DNA from: Dactylosporangium siamense
GTDB taxonomy: Bacteria > Actinomycetota > Actinomycetes > Mycobacteriales > Micromonosporaceae
Assembly (NCBI RefSeq): GCF_016862795.1
Contig: NZ_BONQ01000132.1
Location: 1 to 64,000, forward strand
Length of the DNA stretch: 64,000 nucleotides
Reading direction: 5' to 3'
In this document: positions 23,893-31,798 of the stretch, in pieces
Layout: every line of letters starts with the position of its first letter
Position numbering within the stretch: position 1 is the first letter of the stretch
Translations under genes and position numbers: made by a program
The notes under the pieces: model-generated
Databases searched by the model: none
What the model saw: the letters and a program-made list of their open reading frames with translations, nothing else
Told to the model about the DNA's origin: nothing

Positions 23893-24956
23893 GCCGGTGG
23901 CGTCCGGTTCGCCCGGCCGGGCTCCGTGCCCATCTTGGTCGTCAGGGTCTCCCGCAGGCTGTCGAACTGCGCCGAGCTCCAGTCGATCCCGGGGGTTCGT
24001 CCCAGGTACAGCACGTTGAGCAGCTGGTCGATGGCCAGCCGCTGCTCGTCCTGCTGCAGGCCGAGGAACCAGTCGATGCGGTCCTGGGCCGTCTCGTCGA
24101 CCTCGCCCAGGTGCGCCTCGACGATGGCGGCCAGCCGATCCGCCGACGGCGCCTCCAGCCGCACCCTGAGGCACCGGCGTTGGAACGCCCACGGGAACTC
24201 GCGCTCGTTGTTGCTGGTCATCACCACGATCGGGAAGACCCTGGTGCTGACCCGGCCGTCGATCACCTCGCGCTTCTCGTTCGTGTCGGCCGTGTACACC
24301 TCGAACCTGCGGGTGCCGTCCTTGCCGTCCACGAGCCGGTCCGGGGAGGCGCGCTCCAGCTCGGGGATGACGAAGGTGCCCTCCTCGAAGACGTTCAACA
24401 GGTCGTTGGGCAGGTCCACATCGCACTTGTCCAGCTCGTCGATGAGCAGCACGCGCGGCTTGTCGCCCTCCTCGGACAGCAGGGCGGTGCCGAGCGGACC
24501 GAGCCGGATGTAGTCGCCGATGGGCCGGCCGGCCCTGAAGGTCGCGTCGCGGCGCTCCTCGTCGGGGTGCTCCACCCTGGTGTCCTGCAGCCGGCCGATC
24601 GCGTCGTACTGGTAGAGCCCCTCGGCGAGCGTGGACCGGCTGGTGATCGGCCAGTGCAGGACGTCACGGAGGCCGAGCTCGTGCGCGATGCTGTAGGCGA
24701 GGGTGGACTTGCCCGAGCCTGGCGTGCCGGAGACGAGCAACGGGCGCCGGAGGAAGATCGCCGCGTTGACCGCCTCGACGGTCGACTGGTCCGGCCGGAA
24801 CGTCGCCGTGCGGTGCTCGCCGATGTGCCGCGAGATCGCGCCGGCGCCGTCGGCGGAGAAGTTCCGCCACGGCGGTGGCTTCGGCAGCCGGTCGATCCCG
24901 TCGTGCGGCGTGCCACCGCCGGTGTAGATGGGCCAGGCCGGTTTCGCGTGGTTCAC
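23889..24956 (-). CDS. MoxR-family AAA+ ATPase
   Basis: 355 residues, one AAA+ module. Walker A is GTPGSGKST (77-85), Walker B is VLLIDELDK (169-177), and a sensor-1-like VMTSNNEREFP follows. MoxR proteins remodel client proteins and typically act with vWA partners. Here the vWA-like partner is probably the SAV_2336 fusion downstream, and the VMAP-like protein upstream supplies the adaptor. I chose GTG 24956 because it lies in a GTGA overlap with the VMAP stop and has AGGGGGA 7 bases upstream. A longer frame to 25034 would overlap VMAP and adds sequence without family resemblance. Expected to be cytoplasmic. Confidence 0.9.
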   Translation of the reverse strand: MNHAKPAWPIYTGGGTPHDGIDRLPKPPPWRNFSADGAGAISRHIGEHRTATFRPDQSTVEAVNAAIFLRRPLLVSGTPGSGKSTLAYSIAHELGLRDVLHWPITSRSTLAEGLYQYDAIGRLQDTRVEHPDEERRDATFRAGRPIGDYIRLGPLGTALLSEEGDKPRVLLIDELDKCDVDLPNDLLNVFEEGTFVIPELERASPDRLVDGKDGTRRFEVYTADTNEKREVIDGRVSTRVFPIVVMTSNNEREFPWAFQRRCLRVRLEAPSADRLAAIVEAHLGEVDETAQDRIDWFLGLQQDEQRLAIDQLLNVLYLGRTPGIDWSSAQFDSLRETLTTKMGTEPGRANRTPPA

Positions 24957-26461
24957 TGCGGCGTCCCCCTGTGACGTTGCGACGGCGGCTGGAGCGGACC
25001 CTCGGGTTCGGGCGGCTGGTTCGGGTCGTCCCACACCAGCACCATCGATCGCTGTGAATCATTATCGGCCGCCGCCCGGATCCGGTACTTGCGCACCGCA
25101 CCGGGCAGTCCGTCGAGGCTGCCGGCCATGCCCGTCTCGCGCACGAGCGCTTCCAGCGGCGCCGGATCGGACCTGTCACGCAGCCAGAGCACCACGGGGA
25201 CGCCCGCCGCGATCGCCGAGTGCACGCCACCGCCGCTGCTGTCGCGGGCGTGGTTGAACGGATAGGCCAGGCAGAGGCAGCTCACGTCCTCGCGGTCCCT
25301 CAGCATGCTGGCCAGCTGCTTGGCGTCGGCCGGCTCGTTGATGTACGCGGCGCCGGGCGGCCGCCGGTGCCCGTCCCGGACCAGCCAGATCGCCGATGCG
25401 GTGCGGTCGCGGTTCGCCGCGTCGAACCGGGCCCAGCGGGTCAGCACGCTTTCCCACACGACACCGTCGATCACCCGCTCGAGCGGCCGCACGACGACCG
25501 GATGCTGCTCACCGATGGGTGTGCGGTACACCTCGTTCGCCGTCCAGCCCTCGACGGGGTGATCGAGCAGTGTCCACGGCAGCACGAACTCCACGGTCAT
25601 CGCCGCGGCATCGTCGCGGGGCAGTTTCTGCGCGAGCTGCCCCAGCAGCTTCTGCCCGCAGCACATCGGGTAGCGCGGCCCGCAGTGGGGACCGTGCTCC
25701 CGCGACTGGCGCCCCATCACCTTGCCGCTGGACGTCCGGAACCAGCCGTCGAGGCTGACCGGCGCGCCGCTCCTGCGGGTCTGCGCGACGCGGATGACCA
25801 GCCGGAGCCGCTTGCCGATCAGCCGGGTCCACGGCTGGTCAGGCAGGCCACCGAACGGTTCCGCGGCCCGCTCCGCCCACCGGCGCAGCGGCTCTCCCCG
25901 CGCGTCGAGGCAGGCGCTGAGCGCACCGATGACCAGCAGCACCGGCGGCGTGCTGCGGTCACCGACGTAGCGCAACGGCTCCAGACTGCGCACCAGGCTC
26001 GCCAGGTCCGCGATCGGGCCGGGCGGGGTCAACCTGTAGGGGCTCAACACCTGTTCCAGCACGTCCGCGACCTGCGTCAGGTCGACGTGCCGCTGCAGCG
26101 GCATCAGCAACTGGTCGAGCTCGTGGATCTGCGCGTCGTCGAACACGAACGCCAGGCCGATCCGCTCGACGGCGTCCCTGAGCCGCTCGACACTGTCCCC
26201 TTCCTCGCCGAGCAGCTTGATCATGACGTCCAGCACCACGCCCGGCATCCGCCGCGGCGTGCCGGTCTTCTCCACGCAGGAGTCGACCAACGACCGGCAG
26301 CGCGCCTCCCGGTCCCCGGTCCGGGCCGGCGGCTCGACGACGATGCCGAGCTGTTCGGTGAGCAGCAGCGTGAACTCCCGGAACGTCAGCGGGTGCGCCA
26401 GCTCCGGGACGCCGGCGAGCGCCCTCGCCAGATCGGCGCTGCCGTCGGCCGTGTCGTGCAT
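24953..26461 (-). CDS. VMAP-like vWA-MoxR-associated adaptor with N-terminal EAD
   Basis: 502 residues. The N-terminal 100 or so (HPLTFREFTLLLTEQLGI, then VLDVMIKLLGEEGD) resemble the alpha-helical effector-associated domains that recruit effectors. A helical middle region runs to about 200. The C-terminal region (about 205-485) fits the VMAP C-terminal domain, with VLPWTLLDHPVEGW (294-307) and AAGVPVVLWLRDR (418-430), plus a Cys-rich insert (HCGPRYPMCCG). In the ternary systems described by Kaur, Aravind and colleagues (eLife 2020), VMAP links the MoxR-vWA pair to variable effectors. The ATG follows the hydrolase stop by one base (TGACATG). Its own stop overlaps the MoxR start. Exact domain boundaries need a profile search. 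Confidence 0.82.
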   Translation of the reverse strand: MHDTADGSADLARALAGVPELAHPLTFREFTLLLTEQLGIVVEPPARTGDREARCRSLVDSCVEKTGTPRRMPGVVLDVMIKLLGEEGDSVERLRDAVERIGLAFVFDDAQIHELDQLLMPLQRHVDLTQVADVLEQVLSPYRLTPPGPIADLASLVRSLEPLRYVGDRSTPPVLLVIGALSACLDARGEPLRRWAERAAEPFGGLPDQPWTRLIGKRLRLVIRVAQTRRSGAPVSLDGWFRTSSGKVMGRQSREHGPHCGPRYPMCCGQKLLGQLAQKLPRDDAAAMTVEFVLPWTLLDHPVEGWTANEVYRTPIGEQHPVVVRPLERVIDGVVWESVLTRWARFDAANRDRTASAIWLVRDGHRRPPGAAYINEPADAKQLASMLRDREDVSCLCLAYPFNHARDSSGGGVHSAIAAGVPVVLWLRDRSDPAPLEALVRETGMAGSLDGLPGAVRKYRIRAAADNDSQRSMVLVWDDPNQPPEPEGPLQPPSQRHRGTPQ

Positions 26462-26462
26462 G

Positions 26463-27662
26463 TCAGCGCTCCGACCCGGCCGGGCCGAGCAGCCTGAACC
26501 TGGTCACCGCGACCCGCACCTGGGACACCGTGGGATCGTCGGGGCGCAGCGCCTCGAGCGCGCCGACGAACCGCGCCCACGGGTCCAGCGAGGTGTGGTC
26601 CTCGAAGAGGCGGAGCAGGCCGAAGATCTCGGGCCGGGCGGCGTTGCCCCAGCCCGCCTGCTGCTGGCGCAGCGCGGGCGGCAGCTCCCCGTAGACCAGG
26701 CTCCGGAACTGCGGGTCCAGCATCCCCGGCACGGCCAGGATGGCGTTGACGACCTGGGCCTTGTCGGCGGGCGACAGCGCCGGCCTGAGCCCGGGCGCCG
26801 AGGTGTCGTCGGCGGGTTTCCGGGACTCCGACCGGCCGGGACCGGGCTGGGCCGGCACCGGTCCGGACGCCGGTGGGTGGGCCCGCAGGTCGACCTCCGC
26901 CAGCGCCTTGAGCAGGTGACCGCGCAGCGCCACGTAGACCCGCTCGCCGGCGTGCTGCGGCCGGACCACCGACGAATGGTCGCCCGGGAACGCACCGATC
27001 TCCCCGAACTCCGCCCACGCCGACACGCCCTTGACGACGTTGTCCGACATTCCGGAGTATGTCGAGAACGGAATCCTGGGGCTGCCCACGGGATCGTCGT
27101 TCCGGCGCGCAATGTACTGCTGGATGACGCGCCGCGCGTCCTTGTTCTCCCGGTTGAACGGCCGGAGCTCGCGCTCCTGCGGGTGCCGCCAGAAAAAGGC
27201 ATATTTGCGCATCGCGAGAGCGAGTTCAGAGCCGTCGTTCGGACAGGCGATCATCATGACGCCGCGGATCCGCGCCAGCAGATCGGTCTCGGCGCTGGCC
27301 CGGGCGATCATTCGCTGGGCGACAAGACCACCCTGACTGTGCGTCACGAGGAAGAGATGGTCATATGCCGCGAGATCGGACCGCAGGAAGGTGCGCAGGC
27401 TTTCCGCAAGGTCGTAGAAGTCCGGAATCCGCCGCAGCGGATTGAGCTGGAAGCGTGGCGAGGGATAGTCACAGAGCGCGGTGCGGACCCGGCCCAGATC
27501 CCGGTCGGCGGCGATGAGCCGGGTCATGTTGTCCCAGGTCGCGTTCGACGAGAAAAGGCCATGCACCAACACGACGGCCATCTGATCCAATGCAGCACCA
27601 GCTTCGATGTTCGGATGGTCAATGCAGTGAAGAAAAACGTAGCGTGCCGGCCCGATCACCAC
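26463..27662 (-). CDS. Alpha/beta-hydrolase effector with C-terminal EAD
   Basis: Up to 399 residues. The N-terminal two thirds is an alpha/beta hydrolase of the lipase/PGAP1-like kind: oxyanion strand VVLVHGLFSS, nucleophile elbow VTHSQGG with Ser109, later Asp candidates and the likely catalytic His in FPGDHSSV. After a Pro/Ser-rich linker (about 265-300) the last 100 residues form a helical domain (LSPADKAQVVNAIL, MLDPQFRSLV, SQVRVAVTRF). It looks like an effector-associated domain matching the N-terminus of the VMAP-like protein next door. It is therefore probably the killing effector of the system, attacking lipids or other esters; the substrate is unknown. The GTG at 27662 lacks a clear ribosome-binding site. 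An ATG at 27581, just before the first strand, is an alternative. Confidence 0.82.
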   Translation of the reverse strand: MVIGPARYVFLHCIDHPNIEAGAALDQMAVVLVHGLFSSNATWDNMTRLIAADRDLGRVRTALCDYPSPRFQLNPLRRIPDFYDLAESLRTFLRSDLAAYDHLFLVTHSQGGLVAQRMIARASAETDLLARIRGVMMIACPNDGSELALAMRKYAFFWRHPQERELRPFNRENKDARRVIQQYIARRNDDPVGSPRIPFSTYSGMSDNVVKGVSAWAEFGEIGAFPGDHSSVVRPQHAGERVYVALRGHLLKALAEVDLRAHPPASGPVPAQPGPGRSESRKPADDTSAPGLRPALSPADKAQVVNAILAVPGMLDPQFRSLVYGELPPALRQQQAGWGNAARPEIFGLLRLFEDHTSLDPWARFVGALEALRPDDPTVSQVRVAVTRFRLLGPAGSER

Positions 27663-27742
27663 ATCGACTGATCGTCCGACTGAAGACTGCGGATCGGTGA
27701 ACCCTTCCGGGCCTCCACGGCATTGTGAGAATCATTCCCGGA
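27663..27742. promoter_or_regulatory. Only sizeable gap inside the conflict block
   Basis: These 80 bases separate the 12-gene and 4-gene parts. The sequence is less GC-rich than the genes and contains GAGAATCATTCCC. A separate promoter for the hydrolase-VMAP-MoxR genes could sit here or just inside the hydrolase 5' end. I see no hairpin strong enough to rule out read-through from upstream. Confidence 0.35.
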
Positions 27743-30289
27743 TCACCGTCCGGATTCCGCCGACTCGGCCGCGCCCGCGCCCCGACGTTTTGCCGACACA
27801 CCGTCACCCGTTCCACCGATGCCTTTGTCGGATGTCGATGCTTCGGGCATCGGTGCGGCATCGTCGAGCATGCGGACCATGCGCGCGTGCATCCCGGCGA
27901 CCACCGGCCCGAACGCGTCGAGATACGGCAGGAACGTCACCTCCAGCCCGCGGAACTGGCCGGTGACGATCGCGTCGAACAGGGCGCCCGCGAACGCGGC
28001 GGTCTTCTCCCGCCCCGGCTCGACGCAGAGCCGGGTCAGCAGGTCCACCACCGCGAACTCCCGCCCCGGCACGAGCCACGGCACGAGCAGCTCGAACAGG
28101 GAGTCCGCCGGCGCCCGGGCCGCCAGCAGTCCGCGCAGCCCGACGGCGAGAGCCTCGGCGGATGCGCCGCCGCGGCTCAGGTCGGCGAGCGCGCGGTACT
28201 CCTCGATCCACGACGCCAGGAACGGATCCCACTGCGGCCCCAGCTTGAGCCGCTCCCCCGGATGCCGGGCGAGGAAGACGCTGAGGAACCCGCCCACCAC
28301 CGGCCGCAGGTCCGGGTCGTCGATCGCGTCGACGATGCGGACCATGCGTCCCGCGCCGCCGGCGGTCGACGGCCGGTCCGGCCGGGGGGCCAACAGGTCC
28401 ACCAGCCCGGCGCGCAGCCGGTCCGCGGCCGGTCTCAGCTCCTCGGAACGCCAACCGTCACGCAGCGCCGCGAGGTACTCCGGGCGCAGCTCCTCCTCCG
28501 CGAGCAGCGTCGTGGCCCGGGCGCCGAGGACCAGGAGCAGCAGGTCGATCCGCGCCAGGTGCGGCGCCTCGATGTGATGCCACCTGTCGCGCACCACCAC
28601 CAGCGTGTGCGCCAGCGCGGCCCGCCGCCCGTCGTCCGCCGCGACGTCGACCGCCCGGATCGTGAGCGCGCGCCGCACGATCGGGAACGCGGCCGGCAGG
28701 GTACCGCGGCCGGCGGCGATCGCCAGGACCACGGATATCCCGTCCGGCCAGTGCCGCAGCAGCTCGTCGCCGTCGCGCTCGGTCGCGCCCCGGGTCAGCC
28801 CCAGCACGGCCACGACGACCGGCCGCGCCCAGTGCGGCTCGGCGCTGAGCTGGGCCTGCCACAGCGCGAGCACCGGCAGCAACCGGTCGCCGCCGCTCGG
28901 CTCGGCGAGCACCCCGATCATCTTCGCGCCCGCCGCCGGCCGGGCCAGGAACCGCCGGTGCAGCACCGGATCCCCGGGATCCGTCGCGGCGGGCGCCTCG
29001 GTCAGCAGGTCGATGAACGCGCGGACGCCGGACTCCTCCGGCCGCGCGGTGACCCGGCCCGCCACCCGGTGCAGCAGATCCTGCGCCGCGGCCGCGCCAC
29101 TGCCCGCGGCCACCTCGAACAGGGTGCGCACCGCACCGGGCTGCCGGGCCGACAGCAGCGTGGTGGCGTGGTCGGCGACCTCGTCCGCCACCTCGTCGGT
29201 CCAGTGGGCGGCGAGCACCTGCCCGGCGCCGGCCGATGCCGGTTTCCCGGCGAGCACCGTGCGGACGAGGAATCTCCGGAGGTCCCGCCGGGCGGCGCCC
29301 GACTCCAGGCCGTCCCAACCGGCGCGCTGCAGGACCTGGCGCACCCGGTCCGGCTCGCCGTGTCCGGCCCGGACCTGCGCCAGCACCGCGGACTCCTGGG
29401 CCAGCTGTTCCAGATTCGCGGCGGCCGCCGCCGCGCTGCCGGCCAGAGGGTCGCGCTGGCTGTCCAGGTGCAGCAGGAGCCTGCCGATCGGCAGCCCGGT
29501 GGCGGCCATCCGGGCCAGCAGTCGCGCGTAGGACCGCCCGGCAGAGGTCTGCGGCTGGGGCGGGGTCCGCTCGTCGACCCGCACCTCCACCTGGCCCGTC
29601 GCCCGCTCGACGAAGGCCATGCCCGGCTGGGACTTCGCCTGATGGCTGGCCCAGGTCGACGCGCTCACGCCCACGCGCGCGCCGCGCGGCAGCAGCGCGT
29701 TGACCGCGTCGAAGATCGCGATCCGCTCGGCGACCTTGGGCGGTTTGCCGGCCGCGGCCGTGAAGGCCACCCGCTGACCCTCGAGGACCAGGGCGGCCAC
29801 ACCGGCGACCCACTCCAGCGTGAGCCGCTCGATCAGGGCCACGGCGGCCGACGGTCCGGTGATCGGCAGCCGGAGGCGCACCGGCCGGCCGTCGCCGCTG
29901 CCGGGCGGCGCCGGGTCGGATCGTTTCCAGCCCAGCTGCCGCAGCGCCGCCACCAGGTCGGTGTACGACGCCGCGGCCGTCTCGTCGACGCCCTCGTCGA
30001 CGACCAGCACGCGGCTCGACACGATCGGCCGGCCCACGGCGTCCACGTCGTCGGTCCAGGCGGTCTCCACCAGCACGTGCGCCGGACGGCCGTCGACGCC
30101 GCCGGCGAAACCCAGCCACGGCAGGGAGCCCGGGCCGTCCGGCCGGCGGTCCGGCTGGCCGTTGCGCAACTGCTTGACGTAGTGCTCGGCGACCGCGTGG
30201 TCCAGGCTGCCGCCGAGCACGCCGTACTCGCCGGACGCGCCCGGCTGCTTGCTGTACAACGCCCAGCCGGCGGTGACCGTCTTCTCCAC
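27743..30289 (-). CDS. GAP1-like GTPase-associated protein, copy A
   Basis: About 848 residues, cytoplasmic, no signal or membrane helix. It matches the layout of GTPase-associated protein 1 (GAP1). The N-terminal domain contains WALYSKQPG, SLPWLGFAGG and ALVLEGQRVAFTA, then ASTWASH; a middle domain and a long helical C-terminal part follow. It is a full-length paralogue of 31795-34359; shared blocks include GWDGLES/GWGGLES, DPGDPVLHRRFL/DAGDPEIHRLFL and PHWARPVV/PHWARPIV. In the 2020 description of these systems GAP1 proteins accompany the GTPase and probably sense or transmit its state. GTG 30289 has GGTGGGAG upstream; a GTG at 30301 has none. It is the last gene of the 12-gene part. Confidence 0.82.
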   Translation of the reverse strand: MEKTVTAGWALYSKQPGASGEYGVLGGSLDHAVAEHYVKQLRNGQPDRRPDGPGSLPWLGFAGGVDGRPAHVLVETAWTDDVDAVGRPIVSSRVLVVDEGVDETAAASYTDLVAALRQLGWKRSDPAPPGSGDGRPVRLRLPITGPSAAVALIERLTLEWVAGVAALVLEGQRVAFTAAAGKPPKVAERIAIFDAVNALLPRGARVGVSASTWASHQAKSQPGMAFVERATGQVEVRVDERTPPQPQTSAGRSYARLLARMAATGLPIGRLLLHLDSQRDPLAGSAAAAAANLEQLAQESAVLAQVRAGHGEPDRVRQVLQRAGWDGLESGAARRDLRRFLVRTVLAGKPASAGAGQVLAAHWTDEVADEVADHATTLLSARQPGAVRTLFEVAAGSGAAAAQDLLHRVAGRVTARPEESGVRAFIDLLTEAPAATDPGDPVLHRRFLARPAAGAKMIGVLAEPSGGDRLLPVLALWQAQLSAEPHWARPVVVAVLGLTRGATERDGDELLRHWPDGISVVLAIAAGRGTLPAAFPIVRRALTIRAVDVAADDGRRAALAHTLVVVRDRWHHIEAPHLARIDLLLLVLGARATTLLAEEELRPEYLAALRDGWRSEELRPAADRLRAGLVDLLAPRPDRPSTAGGAGRMVRIVDAIDDPDLRPVVGGFLSVFLARHPGERLKLGPQWDPFLASWIEEYRALADLSRGGASAEALAVGLRGLLAARAPADSLFELLVPWLVPGREFAVVDLLTRLCVEPGREKTAAFAGALFDAIVTGQFRGLEVTFLPYLDAFGPVVAGMHARMVRMLDDAAPMPEASTSDKGIGGTGDGVSAKRRGAGAAESAESGR

Positions 30290-30304
30290 GGAGGCTCCCA
30301 CCGG

Positions 30305-31798
30305 CTATGGGATGTGCTCGAAGTTCACGCCGTTGATGAGGACGGTCCCCCGGGACGGCAGGGTGCTCTCGTTCTCGTGCCCGGCCCTGCGGTAGCGGAT
30401 GACGTACTCCAGGCCGTCGACGTTCATCGTGTCGCGGCGCACCCGCTGCGCCACCACCTGGGCCTCGCCCTGCATGTCCTGCCCGGCCAGTCTGGTCCGG
30501 CGGCCGCGCAGCGCGAACCGCCCCTGCTCCCGGCCGGTGATCGGCTCGACGACGAGGAGGGTGCCGGACTGCAGTGGACGCCGCCGCCGGATCATGACGG
30601 CGGTCACGAGGATCATCAGGGCCGCCAGCGCCACGATCGAGCCCTGGGCGTACCAGGTGCCGACCTGGGCCTCGACCCCGACCGGGGTCATGGGCTCACC
30701 GATCGCGGCCGGCACCTCCAGCGCGATCTCGGGTGCCAGCGGTTGGGTCCACTGCGACGAGACCGCGCCCCGCACCGACAGTTGCACGTCCGCGGTCCGC
30801 GTCGCGTGGAACGGCACCAGCCCCGCCCCGGGCTTCCACGACAGCCGCAGGTCGAAGCTCACGCTCTGGCCGGGATCAAGGTTCAGCTCGGGTGGCAGCG
30901 CACCGGCGAGCGCCGGGCCCCCGGTCGCGTCGACCGTCAACGCGCTCACGGTGAGCGGCACCTTCGTCGCCCCGGACGTCAGGGTGAGCTTCACCGGCAG
31001 GTCCCCGCCGCCGAGGTCGGCCTTTGCCGGGACCTCCCACCGCGCGGTCACCCCCTTGCCCTTGTCGGCCGCGAGGGCGAGCGCCGCCTTCTCCAGCCGG
31101 GTCGTCGTCTTGCTCCGGTCGAGGTATTCGCCGATGTCCACGATGGACCGGGGATTGAGGGTGTCGGTCGACTTGATGACCTTGCCCAGGAACGCCGCCC
31201 CGGTCGCGCCGTCGGTCAACGGCAACGCGTATCCCTTGACCGACTTGGCCTTCAGCTTCGCGGCCCGCTCGGCGAGCGCCTTCCAGGCCGGAGCCTCGGG
31301 ATCGGGCGGATACACCGACCCGGCCGGCGCGTACTGCTGGCCGTCGGTCATCAGCACCACCGAAGCCACCGGCGCGAAGCCGGGCCGCTCCAGTTCCTCG
31401 ATGGCCCGCTGGATGGCGGCGCCGATGTCCGTGCCGCCGCCACCCGCGGTCGCGGGCAGGTCCCGCATCATGCGGTCCGGATCCCCGCCGGGCCCGACGT
31501 ACCGGTCCACGGCCGCGGCGTCAAAGGTGACGATGGCGACGTGATCGGCCGCGGTCATGCCCTTCAGGAAGGTGTACAGCGTGTCGCGAACCCCCGGATA
31601 CAGCCCGCTCATCGAAGCCGATATGTCCACCAGCACGACGTAGTCCGCGGGCACCTGGTCGACCCGCAACGCCGCCAGGATCTGCCCCCGGTCCGGCGCC
31701 GCCGCCGCCGGCGCACCCACCAGCACGGCCAACGCCACCACCAGCGCGCCGACGGCGGCGCCCCAGCCCCGAGAACCTGCGAACCGTCGCGCGCTCAT
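30305..31798 (-). CDS. Exported, membrane-anchored vWA-domain protein
   Basis: 497 residues. A signal peptide (1 to about 34, ending APAAAA) precedes a vWA domain at about 50-230 with an intact metal site: DISAS (58-62), GGTD (121-124) and TDGQQ (151-155). A beta-rich stretch follows, then a transmembrane helix at 384-403 ending in RRRR. The last 90 residues inside the cell contain ILxNGV-like LINGVNF and look like a small beta domain, possibly FHA-related. The topology, with vWA outside and tail inside, would let the system connect to the cell surface. The ATG overlaps the stop of copy B in ATGA. Partner and ligand are unknown. Confidence 0.82.
   Translation of the reverse strand: MSARRFAGSRGWGAAVGALVVALAVLVGAPAAAAPDRGQILAALRVDQVPADYVVLVDISASMSGLYPGVRDTLYTFLKGMTAADHVAIVTFDAAAVDRYVGPGGDPDRMMRDLPATAGGGGTDIGAAIQRAIEELERPGFAPVASVVLMTDGQQYAPAGSVYPPDPEAPAWKALAERAAKLKAKSVKGYALPLTDGATGAAFLGKVIKSTDTLNPRSIVDIGEYLDRSKTTTRLEKAALALAADKGKGVTARWEVPAKADLGGGDLPVKLTLTSGATKVPLTVSALTVDATGGPALAGALPPELNLDPGQSVSFDLRLSWKPGAGLVPFHATRTADVQLSVRGAVSSQWTQPLAPEIALEVPAAIGEPMTPVGVEAQVGTWYAQGSIVALAALMILVTAVMIRRRRPLQSGTLLVVEPITGREQGRFALRGRRTRLAGQDMQGEAQVVAQRVRRDTMNVDGLEYVIRYRRAGHENESTLPSRGTVLINGVNFEHIP

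Noticed and set aside
23893..24426. N-terminal extension of the Roc-COR fusion protein upstream of 23892
   Set aside because: It would overlap the MoxR gene in another frame; the ATGA overlap at 23889-23892 is the better start.
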